From an uncultured beta proteobacterium (lineage in GTDB: Bacteria; Pseudomonadota; Gammaproteobacteria; Burkholderiales; Burkholderiaceae_C): a stretch of DNA of 64,000 nucleotides. The DNA is taken from assembly GCA_903845935.1 (NCBI GenBank), contig CAIMZI010000118.1, forward strand, positions 1 through 64,000, written 5' to 3'. The notes below the pieces were generated by a model. That model was not told the origin of the DNA, ran no database searches, and was given only the letters and a program-made list of their open reading frames with translations. Below, one piece after another: positions 17,082 to 25,594 of the stretch (its first letter is position 1; each line of letters begins with the position of its first letter). Both the position numbers and the translations under genes were made by a program.

Positions 17082-17788
17082 TAGCGCTGTGCCGGGGTAG
17101 TGCCCAACAGTTCAATGTCATATACCAGCAGCTCGTTGGGGCCAATGTCACTGCCGACACCGCGCTCACCGTAGCCCATGTTGGGCGGGATCCAGAGTGT
17201 CCAGTGCGAACCCACGTTCATGTGCTGTATGCCGGCACGCAGGCCGTTGAACAGATCGTAGAGTTTGGTCGTGCCAGCCTTGCCTGGCTCGGTGGCATCA
17301 AACTGTGTGCCGTCCAGCAGCGTGCCGCGGTATTTGATTTGCACCGTGTCGGAGTCCAACGGCAGCGGACCTTGACCGGCCTGAAGCACCTTGTACTGCA
17401 GGCCGCCAGGAAGGGTGACGACGCCGTCACGGCTCTTGTTGGACTGCAAAAATTCTTCCGCTTTTTTGCGGTTTTCAAAGCTCAGGGCGCGCAGATTGAC
17501 TGAGGTCTTTTGCCGCATCTGGAGCTGAAATTCTCCAATGACCTTGCGAAATTCTTTTTCGGACAGTTGCGCGCGAATGCCTGCCAACCCATCCTGCATG
17601 CCCCGCATCACCATGTCGGGATCCAGTGGCACATCGCCCTTCTTGAAGTTGCGCGCCACGTCCATGCCTATGGCATAGCTCAGCTTGTCCTGCTCGCGCA
17701 GTGGCTGGCCTTGTTCGGCATGTACCACCATCGCTACCAGCGCCATCACCAGCGTGGCCCACGTTCTAAACCTATTCATCACTTTCAT
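17081..17788 (-). CDS. mofB: MofB-like FKBP-type peptidyl-prolyl isomerase
   Basis: A 235-residue Mip/FkpA-type isomerase with signal peptide ending MVVHA|EQGQ, a helical N-domain (about 30-120) and a C-terminal FKBP domain with IKYRGTLLDGTQFDATEPG and GLRAGIQHMNVGSHWTLWIP. In the Leptothrix mof operon the gene after mofA encodes a peptidyl-prolyl isomerase, so position and family both match mofB. Its start lies 79 nt after the oxidase stop with a terminator-like hairpin between them, and it is translationally coupled to the cytochrome gene. Probably helps fold the oxidase in the periplasm. Confidence 0.88.
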   Translation of the reverse strand: MKVMNRFRTWATLVMALVAMVVHAEQGQPLREQDKLSYAIGMDVARNFKKGDVPLDPDMVMRGMQDGLAGIRAQLSEKEFRKVIGEFQLQMRQKTSVNLRALSFENRKKAEEFLQSNKSRDGVVTLPGGLQYKVLQAGQGPLPLDSDTVQIKYRGTLLDGTQFDATEPGKAGTTKLYDLFNGLRAGIQHMNVGSHWTLWIPPNMGYGERGVGSDIGPNELLVYDIELLGTTPAQR

Positions 17789-17818
17789 CCCTCACCATTC
17801 TTTGTTCTATTTTAAAGA

Positions 17819-17848
17819 AACGGCGCCACCCTTGCAGGCGGCGCCGTT
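17819..17848 (-). terminator. Hairpin terminator/attenuator between the oxidase gene and mofB
   Basis: A 9-bp perfect stem AACGGCGCC / GGCGCCGTT with a 12-nt loop starts 20 nt after the oxidase stop. On the minus strand it is followed by TCTTTAAAAT, a broken T-run. It could stop part of the transcription and hold downstream genes at lower level. Confidence 0.6.
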
Positions 17849-17867
17849 CATTTTTTTACTTACACAT

Positions 17868-20800
17868 TTACTTCAAAGAGCCCTTGGCTACGGTCAGCGT
17901 TGCTCCTGCTGTCGAGTTACCGACTGCGTTGGCCGCACGTACCCGGAAGTACGCTGCCGAAGTAGGCGCTGCCGGTGAAGTCGTACCCCGTGCTACTGCG
18001 GTAAACGTTGCCGTTTGCGTACCGCTCAAGGTGGTGCCGGTTGGGACCGTCACTGTCTGCGTCACCAGACCGGTGGTAAAGCCGGTGTTGGTTGCGTAGT
18101 CAATGTAGAAGGTCGTTACCGGTTGGCCATTCACCGTGTTGGCAACAGGGGTCCATTTCACCGCTACCGTGTCGGTGGCCAAGCTCGCCGTGTTCAGCGT
18201 CGCAGTGCCCAAAGTCGGCGCCACCGGTGTGGCCGGCACGGTGTTGACCACCGTGGTGCTGGTGCCAGCTGCCGACAGGCCGGTCAGATTGACCGCCTTA
18301 ACGTTGAACGCGTAGCTGCTACCGACCGCTGTTGTCGCCGTGTAGCTCGTTGCTGTTGCAGCCAGCGGCGTCGCATTCAACAGCGTGGTGCCGTTGTACA
18401 CGTTGTAGCCGGTAATCGCCGGTGCATTGGCAGCCACCGTCGTTTGCGTCCAGTTCACTGTGGTCGAAGTCGGGCTGACAAAGGTGGCAGTGGGTGCTGC
18501 TACCGTTGTTGGCACGGTGTTCGACATCACGATGGCGTTAGACGCCGCCGACAGACCAGCCAGATTCACCGCCTTGATGGTGAAGTTGTAGCTATTGCCA
18601 GCTGCAGTCGTTGCCACGTAGGACGTCGCGCTGGCTGCCAGTGGCGTTGCGTTCAGCAGGGTGGCTCCGTTGTACACGTTAAAGCCCGTCACCGCCGGGT
18701 TGCCCGCAGTTGCCGCCTCGGCCCAAGCCAGGGTCACGGAAGTGCCTGAGGTAAAGCTTGCAGCGGCTTGCACCGGCGCGGCCTGAACCAGGTCAGCCAC
18801 CGAGCGGGTGTTCGAGTCCGCACTGCTGCCGATCAAGTTGACTGCACGCACCGAGAACACATAGCTGTTGCCAGCGACGGTGGTCACGGTGGCCGAGGTG
18901 GCTGTGGCTGCTGTGTTAGCACCCATTTGCACTGCGGCGGCTCCGTTCACCGAAGCCCAGATCTGGTAGGCGGTGACTGCAGGTGCCGTGGCAATCGCGG
19001 CTTCAGACCAGGTCACGACGGTTGCCGTGGCACTGCTCATCACTGCGCTGGCCAGCACCGGAGCGGCTTGCACCACCAGGTTGGCGGTCGTCGTAGCAGT
19101 TGCTGCAGAGGCACCCACCACGTTCATCGCCAGCACGGTGTAGTTATGCACTCCAGGCACCGTGGTGTCGGTGTAGGTCACAGCGCCCTTGGCGGCGGTG
19201 GTGATCAAGGTTCCATCGCGGTAGACCTGGAAGCCAGTGACGGCCGGGCCTGCATTGACGGTCTCGGTCCAGTTCAGTTTCACCGTAGGTGCGGCTGCTG
19301 TGCCAGCGATCACCGATGCTGCCATCACCGGTGCGGCTTGCACGATGTAGGCGGCGCTCTGTGTGGCCGATGGAGAAGAGCTCACCACCACGCTGCCAAT
19401 GGTTTGCGTTGCGATGATGCGATAGAGGTAGGTCGTGCCTGCCACCACCGATGCATCGGCAAAACTCACCACCGTGCGGCTGGCCGTCGTACCCACCTGG
19501 GTCCAGCTCACACCGTTGTCAGCAGAACGCTGCACGGCATAGCCGGTCACTGGAGCGGCACTGGCTACCCAGGTCACCGACACAGAGCCGGCGGAGATCA
19601 CCGGCGCAGCAGTAAACGCGGGCACTGCAAGTATCGTTGCCACGGCCACGGAAACCGTTGCGGGCAGCGACTTGTTGATCGGGCCGTTGGACGCTGTGAC
19701 CTTGTAGGTGTAAGCGCTGCTGGATGCCACGGTGGAATCCACATAGCTGGCTGTCGTCACGGTGCTGGAGAGCACGGTGAATACGCTGGATGCGTTGGTG
19801 CAATTGGCGTTGAGTGCCGATTGCAGGCAACGGGTCACGGTGTAGGAGGTCACCGTGCCTGCCGCCGGAGCGGTCCACGACAGAGCTACCGTCGAACCAG
19901 CCTGTGCACCGCTCAGAGCCGCGATGGCACCAGCGGGCGCATAGGGGGTGGTCACCGTGGCCGACGACGCGGCGCCGACGTTGGGACCATTGACCCACTG
20001 CACGCTATAGGTGTAGCTGGTGTTGGCCGCAGCGGTGGCATCCACATAGCTGGTGGTCACGCCTGCAGGCACTGCCAGGGTCACCGTGGTGGTGCCGTTG
20101 GTGCGCTTGATGACGTAGCCCGTGGTCGAGCTGCCGACCGGCTGCGCAGGCCAGCTGACCGTCACCGAGGTGGCGCTGGTTGCAGCCAGGCTCACCGCAC
20201 CGATGGCCGGTGGCAGGGCGTAGGCCGCCAAAATCGTGACCGACTTGGATGCGCCCACGCTGGTTCCGTTAAGCACCTGCACCGCATAGCTGTAGGTATG
20301 ACCCGCAACCGTGGAGTTATCCAGGTAGGTGGTGACCGGAGCCGTGATGGTGCCCGACAGCGGGTTGATCACCTGCGTGACCTGGAACGTGGCTGGCGCC
20401 GCTGGCACCAGAGGAGACACCGATACATCGGTGCGCACGATCTGGTAGGACGTGACGAAGGTCGCGCCCGGTGCCACCCAGTTCAGCTGCACGGCTGCGC
20501 CGTTCAGCGTGCTGGCGGTCGGGTTGGCCGTCATTGCCGGAGCCGGAGCCCAGTCGGTGTTGACCACCACCTGGGTGGATGCGCCTTGCTGCGTGCCATT
20601 CATGCCGACGATCGAGTAGGTGTAGGTGGAGATTTGCTGCACGCCCGGATCGGTAAAGGTGGTTGCATTGCCCGCCACATTGAAGCTCACCGGCAGCGTT
20701 GCCGTTCCATTGGCCGTGAAGCCGCCGGTACGGGTGATGACATAGCCGCTGGCTGGTTGGGTAGCCGAAGTCCAGCTCAGTGTGACCGGGAAGCCGCCGA

Positions 20801-23800
20801 TGATGGCGGTCTGGCCGGTGGCCACGACCTCATTCACCGTGGGGTTCCAGGCTCCGATGCTGGCAGCCATGGCGTTCACCGCACCGGGTGCGCCTGCCGT
20901 GGCCGAGGCCACGGAATAGCCCGACGAGTTGAAGGCCACCACGCGGTACTCGGTGGTTCCTACTGGTGCGACCAGGTCGGTCCAGGAGGTGGAGTTGGCA
21001 GCCGCCACCGTGGGCATTGCGTTACCAGGGTTTTGAGTGGTCTGTGCCGCGCTTTGCGGAATCGTAGCGGGCAGGGTCGGCGTGGTCCAAACACCGTTGA
21101 CGATGTTGGAGTTCCAGGTTCTGCCACCGTCGTCCGAACGCTGGACCAGGAAGCCCAGTTCGTTCTTCTTGTTGCCGGGCGTCGCCACGCCAAAGGCATC
21201 CACACCACCGGCCGGTGTCGGGTCGGTCCAGGTCACGGTCTGGGTGCCGGGGTTGAAGGCAATACCGCTTACCGCGTCCGGCACGACTGCGCCGAAGTTG
21301 AAGGAGATGACGCGCATGAAGTCGTTTTCTTCGTGGCCGAGGATGTGGCAATGCCAGATGTATTCCCAGTCGAAGTTGTGCATTTCATTGACCACGGTGG
21401 TGGCCAGACCGGTGGTTGGGTCCAACTGGCTGAAGCCAGTGGACACGCCCAGGGGTTGCGTCGGATCCAGCGCACGCACCGATTGCGGCACGCCAAACGG
21501 CGCCTTGGGAGTCTTGGGCTTGACGGCCACATAGACGTCTTCCAGCGGGTTCATCTTGACGGTTTCTTTCCAGCCGAATTCGGCCGGATCAAGCGCTACG
21601 ACGGTGCCGTCCCAGCCCACGCGGTTGACAACCTGCACATTGAACAGGTGGAAGTGCACGACGTGGGTGTCCACGCCGTTGTGCGTGACCTTCCAGATCT
21701 GGGTCTCGCCGTCGGCGATTTGTTCGGTCGGAGGATCGACATAGCCCACTGGAATAGTGGTCTGCGTCAGCACCGAGGTGTAGGGAAGTTCGACCGAGAA
21801 GGTCGCGTTCATGCGGCCATAGTTCTGGTCAAACAGTTCCTGAATGCCCTTGTTTTGCACCTTCCAGGATTGCGTGGTGTTGGTGATGACCGAGGCGGCG
21901 GCACCGATACCACCGGTGTTGGTGCCCGCTGCACCATTGGTCAGAACCACCGAGGGGGCGCTGATGTAGGGTCCACCGGCGCTGTCCAGAACGATGCTTT
22001 GCAGGCGCTGACCGGCCACGTCGATCACCGCATGTGCGGTGCCAGCGACGGCATTGGGGAATGCAGGATCCAATCCACCCACCAGGGTGACTGTGGGAGC
22101 GGTGGTGTAGCCCGTGCCCTGGCTGTCCACGGAGAAGCCGGTAACGATCTGCGCGCCGGGAGGCGAGAAGCTGAAGTTGGGCTGCTGCGTGGTACCGGCA
22201 TAAATGCGTCCCAGGTTGTCCTGGAAGGTCTTGCCATAGGCGGCGCTCTGCCAGGATTCCGTAACGATAGGCGCATCTTGAGAGGCGGCAAAGGCTGCGG
22301 GCAGGGCCGTGACGAAAGGTCCGCCTTGTTGTGCGGTCAGGTTATTGGAGTTGAGAACCGGGTCAAGCGCTGCTGCGGGAGCTGCACCATTGAACTGCTT
22401 GGCAGCCACGTTGATGCGCATGATGGTGCGCGTGTTGGGACCTTGGCCTGGCAGGGTAGTGGGCGCACCACCGGAGCCGGTCTGGTCGGCATCGCCGGTG
22501 TAGTAGTCGACGCGGGCGTCAAAGCCTGGGTTGGGAGCCGGGCAGTCGTTGTACAGGATGATGGTCTTGCCAGCGTACTGCGAGAAGTCGATGACAAAGT
22601 CGGCGCGCTCGGCCGGGCCAAGGTACAGGCCGTGGTCCAGCACGTTGAGCACGGTGACGATGCGGCGCAGTTGCTGATAGGACACCGGAGTCGACGGGAT
22701 CACGTTGGGCACGGCCAGGAAGCCACCCTCGGTGCCGATCTGGATGATGTTCGGACCTGCAGCCTTCGGATCAGGAATGCCACCTGGGCGACCGTCGTAG
22801 GTGTTCTGCGAATAGTAGGCAATGCTGCCATCGGGGTTGAAGCTGTTGCCCACTGTTGGCAGGCTGGACGTGATGTTGCCCGGCAGGCTGGCTGCAACCA
22901 TCGGCACTTCGGTGTTGACCGACACGACTAGGCTGGCGCCGGAGCCCGGAGTGGCGGCCGGATCGTTCAAGGTGACGACGGGCGCGGTGGTGTAGCTCAA
23001 TGTCTTGCCGGCCGGTGCCGTGACGCTGACAGCAGCAATGCTGCCGTCGATGGAGCTGATGGTCAGAGCGATGTTGGGCACTACGCCGTTGTCATCGGCT
23101 GCCGCGACTGCGGTGGTGGTAGCCGAGTAACCGGTGCCGCCATTGGAGATGCCAATGGACAGGGGCTCGGCCACATACAGACCCAGATTGACATAGCGCT
23201 GGCCGTCGGCATTGAGCATGCGGAAGCGGTAGGACTTGGGCTCGACATTCAGCTTGGGGTATGCCACGCCGTTGATCAGAGGGGTGTCGGCATAGGCTTC
23301 TTGCACGGCACTGACGTTGTCCACGTCACCGGCCGGCAGGGCCAGGGGCGCGGGGAACACCGGCCAGAACCAGGGACCGTAATCCCAGCGACCGGCGGGG
23401 TTGGTGCCGTCGATGGAGTTGGGGTTCTGGTTGGTTTCATACACGTGGGGGAACCACAGGTCACCATAGGTGCCCCAGCGCTGCTTGGCGTTGCCAGCAG
23501 CGTCCGTATTCCACTTGGCATCTTCGATCTTGATGTCCTTGGGAACGAAGGTTTTGGTTTCGTAGATCAGCGGAATTTCATCCATGCCGGCCAATGCGCC
23601 GGGGATATTGACCATGGCGCCGCTGACGGCCTTGACCGTTGCACCGCCGGCCGTCTTCAAAGCGGCTTCGGTTGCGTCGTGAATCATGAAGGCCGAGACA
23701 ATGCCGGCATAGACGTTGATGCGGGTGGCTGCGTAGCTGTGGTCGTGGTACCACTCCATGCGCGAGCTTTGGTTGTTCGGGTAGTAATAGGTTTGTGTGC

Positions 23801-24815
23801 CGGCGCCGTAGTCGGGCATATCGGGCACGTTTTGCGTGGTTTCTCCGCGCAGGTAAGGGGTGCCGGTTTCGCCCGCTGGCGTGATCCAGGAGTGGGGTTG
23901 GCCGTCAGAGATCCAGGGCGTGTCGCCGCCGTGCAGGTGAATCATGGCACGGTTCTGGGAATACAGTTCGGTGGGCAGGGGCGCCAGCGGATTGGCCGAG
24001 CCCAAGGGGCCCAGGCCAGCGCCAGGCACGGTCACATCGGTGGGGATAAAGATGTCGCCGCCGCGGGTGTTGGTCAGCGGGTCAAAGCGGCCGGTGGGCA
24101 GGTAGTTGTCGAACTTCAGGCGTACAGGAACACCGGACTGGCTGTCGATGATGGGGCCCAGGTAATGTGGCTTGTCGCCCACGCCAAAAACGATTTGGCC
24201 CTGGTTGTCCAGCACCGGGGTGCCGTCGAGGTAGAAGAGCTGGTATTTGGGTGTGCTGGAAGGCAGGTTGGCGGTCCAGATCTGCACATAGCCGCGCAGC
24301 GCGGTGCCGCCGGTGACGGCATTGCCGGTTTTGACCACGGCAGGCAGGTCGGGGTGCAACTGTTCACGGTACTCGACCACGGCGATTTCATAGTAGTCGG
24401 CATCCGGAAAGCTCACGGAATGCGCAGGCGACAGGGCCACTTCCTTGACGGCCGTGGGAATGTGCTTGCCCAGCAGGCTGGGATTGGCGGCCAGCAGGGC
24501 AGGGTTCACGGTGTAACCGTCGACCATGGGCAGGTTGTCGACAAACTTGCGCAGTGCGGTGCCGGTGTCGCGCGTGGCGCCGGGAGCAGCATTGGGGCTG
24601 TAGTCGATCTGAATGCCTTGCGGGCTGTTGGCAAAAAAGGTGCCTTGCTTGAAGGGGTTGCCGGCCTTGTCGGTGTTGTCGGCCCAGCCGGCACCGGCCA
24701 GCGCTGCCGGTGCAAACGCGGCGCCAGAAAGCAGCAGTCCCAGGGTGATGCAGGCATTGGCCACAGGCCGAAGTGCCGACTTTTGGAATCGACTACGTGG
24801 TTGATAAAGTTTCAT
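17868..24815 (-). CDS. mofA: Giant secreted multicopper oxidase, MofA-like, with fibronectin III-like stalk
   Basis: A 2315-residue exported oxidase. A long Sec signal ends near ALA|GAGW. All four copper motifs are present but spread out: HLHGG (293-297), YHDHS (His357-Asp358-His359), HVVHFH (1051-1056) and WHCHxxxH (1154-1161), with a ~690-residue insertion between the second and third as in MofA. The T1 axial position, five after His1161, is Phe1166 followed by Met1167. From about residue 1180 to the end run roughly ten fibronectin III-like units of 90-105 residues; no membrane anchor is visible. MofA proteins are associated with Mn(II)/Fe(II) oxidation, but the substrate here is unproven. 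Start: ATG 24815 with only a weak GGGATT ribosome site. Confidence 0.88.
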   Translation of the reverse strand: MKLYQPRSRFQKSALRPVANACITLGLLLSGAAFAPAALAGAGWADNTDKAGNPFKQGTFFANSPQGIQIDYSPNAAPGATRDTGTALRKFVDNLPMVDGYTVNPALLAANPSLLGKHIPTAVKEVALSPAHSVSFPDADYYEIAVVEYREQLHPDLPAVVKTGNAVTGGTALRGYVQIWTANLPSSTPKYQLFYLDGTPVLDNQGQIVFGVGDKPHYLGPIIDSQSGVPVRLKFDNYLPTGRFDPLTNTRGGDIFIPTDVTVPGAGLGPLGSANPLAPLPTELYSQNRAMIHLHGGDTPWISDGQPHSWITPAGETGTPYLRGETTQNVPDMPDYGAGTQTYYYPNNQSSRMEWYHDHSYAATRINVYAGIVSAFMIHDATEAALKTAGGATVKAVSGAMVNIPGALAGMDEIPLIYETKTFVPKDIKIEDAKWNTDAAGNAKQRWGTYGDLWFPHVYETNQNPNSIDGTNPAGRWDYGPWFWPVFPAPLALPAGDVDNVSAVQEAYADTPLINGVAYPKLNVEPKSYRFRMLNADGQRYVNLGLYVAEPLSIGISNGGTGYSATTTAVAAADDNGVVPNIALTISSIDGSIAAVSVTAPAGKTLSYTTAPVVTLNDPAATPGSGASLVVSVNTEVPMVAASLPGNITSSLPTVGNSFNPDGSIAYYSQNTYDGRPGGIPDPKAAGPNIIQIGTEGGFLAVPNVIPSTPVSYQQLRRIVTVLNVLDHGLYLGPAERADFVIDFSQYAGKTIILYNDCPAPNPGFDARVDYYTGDADQTGSGGAPTTLPGQGPNTRTIMRINVAAKQFNGAAPAAALDPVLNSNNLTAQQGGPFVTALPAAFAASQDAPIVTESWQSAAYGKTFQDNLGRIYAGTTQQPNFSFSPPGAQIVTGFSVDSQGTGYTTAPTVTLVGGLDPAFPNAVAGTAHAVIDVAGQRLQSIVLDSAGGPYISAPSVVLTNGAAGTNTGGIGAAASVITNTTQSWKVQNKGIQELFDQNYGRMNATFSVELPYTSVLTQTTIPVGYVDPPTEQIADGETQIWKVTHNGVDTHVVHFHLFNVQVVNRVGWDGTVVALDPAEFGWKETVKMNPLEDVYVAVKPKTPKAPFGVPQSVRALDPTQPLGVSTGFSQLDPTTGLATTVVNEMHNFDWEYIWHCHILGHEENDFMRVISFNFGAVVPDAVSGIAFNPGTQTVTWTDPTPAGGVDAFGVATPGNKKNELGFLVQRSDDGGRTWNSNIVNGVWTTPTLPATIPQSAAQTTQNPGNAMPTVAAANSTSWTDLVAPVGTTEYRVVAFNSSGYSVASATAGAPGAVNAMAASIGAWNPTVNEVVATGQTAIIGGFPVTLSWTSATQPASGYVITRTGGFTANGTATLPVSFNVAGNATTFTDPGVQQISTYTYSIVGMNGTQQGASTQVVVNTDWAPAPAMTANPTASTLNGAAVQLNWVAPGATFVTSYQIVRTDVSVSPLVPAAPATFQVTQVINPLSGTITAPVTTYLDNSTVAGHTYSYAVQVLNGTSVGASKSVTILAAYALPPAIGAVSLAATSATSVTVSWPAQPVGSSTTGYVIKRTNGTTTVTLAVPAGVTTSYVDATAAANTSYTYSVQWVNGPNVGAASSATVTTPYAPAGAIAALSGAQAGSTVALSWTAPAAGTVTSYTVTRCLQSALNANCTNASSVFTVLSSTVTTASYVDSTVASSSAYTYKVTASNGPINKSLPATVSVAVATILAVPAFTAAPVISAGSVSVTWVASAAPVTGYAVQRSADNGVSWTQVGTTASRTVVSFADASVVAGTTYLYRIIATQTIGSVVVSSSPSATQSAAYIVQAAPVMAASVIAGTAAAPTVKLNWTETVNAGPAVTGFQVYRDGTLITTAAKGAVTYTDTTVPGVHNYTVLAMNVVGASAATATTTANLVVQAAPVLASAVMSSATATVVTWSEAAIATAPAVTAYQIWASVNGAAAVQMGANTAATATSATVTTVAGNSYVFSVRAVNLIGSSADSNTRSVADLVQAAPVQAAASFTSGTSVTLAWAEAATAGNPAVTGFNVYNGATLLNATPLAASATSYVATTAAGNSYNFTIKAVNLAGLSAASNAIVMSNTVPTTVAAPTATFVSPTSTTVNWTQTTVAANAPAITGYNVYNGTTLLNATPLAATATSYTATTAVGSSYAFNVKAVNLTGLSAAGTSTTVVNTVPATPVAPTLGTATLNTASLATDTVAVKWTPVANTVNGQPVTTFYIDYATNTGFTTGLVTQTVTVPTGTTLSGTQTATFTAVARGTTSPAAPTSAAYFRVRAANAVGNSTAGATLTVAKGSLK
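18232..18783. repeat. 276-nt direct repeat in the oxidase stalk
   Basis: Two adjacent units encode nearly identical fibronectin III-like modules, sharing VYNGxTLLNATPLAA and KAVNL.GLSAA. The same DNA word gttgtaca occurs at 18393 and 18669, an offset of 276 nt or 92 codons, which marks a recent in-frame duplication. Confidence 0.8.
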
Positions 24816-24928
24816 ATTAATCCCGGTTATGTGACAGAAAAAACAGAAGCCACGTGGAGTGGATTCCTAGCCTCTACTGTCCGCTTTGCCGGATTTATTT
24901 GAAATATCAATTTACCTATATTTTTCAC

Positions 24929-24944
24929 TACCGGTAAACCGGTA
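24929..24944. promoter_or_regulatory. Perfect 7-2-7 palindrome, probable NarL/LuxR-type regulator site
   Basis: TACCGGT-AA-ACCGGTA is a perfect inverted repeat of 7 bp with a 2-bp spacer in the gap between the response regulator gene and the oxidase gene. NarL-family regulators bind heptamers of type TACYNMT in just this 7-2-7 geometry. It lies about 115 bp upstream of the oxidase start, suited to activation. The adjacent NarL-type regulator is the obvious candidate. I see no convincing -35/-10 pair downstream, as expected for an activated promoter. Confidence 0.6.
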
Positions 24945-24955
24945 TTCGCATGCCA

Positions 24956-25582
24956 CTAGACCGAAATTAGCCCGTTGCGGATCGCGTATTGCGTCAATCC
25001 AGCCACATTGCGTTGATCCAGTTTGCGCATGATGTTGCGCCGGTGTACCTCCACCGTACCCAAGGCAATAAACAGTTTTTTGGAAATCTCGATGGAGGTC
25101 AGGCCGGCCGCAATCAGGGTCAGCACTTCAATTTCGCGCCGTCCGAGCAAGGCCTCGGCATTGCTGGCAACGGGTTGGGCGATCAGCAGCGACATGCAAT
25201 GCTGGCACATGTATTTTCCGCCCGCTGCCACGGCACGAATGCCGGCCAGCAACTCCAAGCGACCGGCCGCCTTGTTAACGTAGCCCAGCGCACCGGCATC
25301 CAGCATATTGGCCAGGATGCGCCGGTCCAGGTGGCTGGACAGGGCCAATATGCGCACCTGGGGTGCATCGCGCTGCATGCGCTTGGTCAGCGCTACGCCA
25401 TCGAGTCCGGGCATGGAAATATCGGTCACCAGCACATCCGGTGCGGTCTGGATCGCGAGCTTCAAGGCGCCGTCGCCATCACCGGCCTCGCCCAGCACCT
25501 GCAGGTCGGGCTCGCGCTCCAGCACCCCACGCAAGGACTCACGGACAATGGCATGGTCATCTGCCAGCAGTATTCGGATCAA
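24956..25582 (-). CDS. NarL/FixJ-family response regulator
   Basis: A 208-residue two-domain regulator. The receiver (1-120) has the acidic pair in LLADDH, phosphoacceptor Asp54 in VTDISMPGLDG, and the conserved Thr/Ser and Lys positions (LALSSHL, VNKAAG). The LuxR-type helix-turn-helix (about 143-205) contains LLGRREIEVLTLIAAGLTSIEISKKLF. Its gene follows the sensor kinase by 12 nt, and the giant oxidase gene comes 140 nt downstream in the same direction. It is the likely direct regulator of the oxidase/secretion cluster. Confidence 0.92.
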   Translation of the reverse strand: MIRILLADDHAIVRESLRGVLEREPDLQVLGEAGDGDGALKLAIQTAPDVLVTDISMPGLDGVALTKRMQRDAPQVRILALSSHLDRRILANMLDAGALGYVNKAAGRLELLAGIRAVAAGGKYMCQHCMSLLIAQPVASNAEALLGRREIEVLTLIAAGLTSIEISKKLFIALGTVEVHRRNIMRKLDQRNVAGLTQYAIRNGLISV

Positions 25583-25594
25583 GGCAGCGCTCTC

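Noticed and set aside
18768-22931. 1387-codon open frame on the plus strand
   Set aside because: It is antisense to the multicopper oxidase and its composition (His, Arg, Gly, Cys-rich) is that of a shadow frame opposite a high-GC gene. No motif or start site.
24850-24857. Palindrome CCACGTGG upstream of the oxidase gene
   Set aside because: Only 8 bp and single; in high-GC DNA this is expected by chance and I know no matching bacterial regulator here.
23301-24902. 533-codon open frame on the plus strand
   Set aside because: Antisense shadow of the N-terminal part of the oxidase gene, which has a signal peptide and copper motifs.
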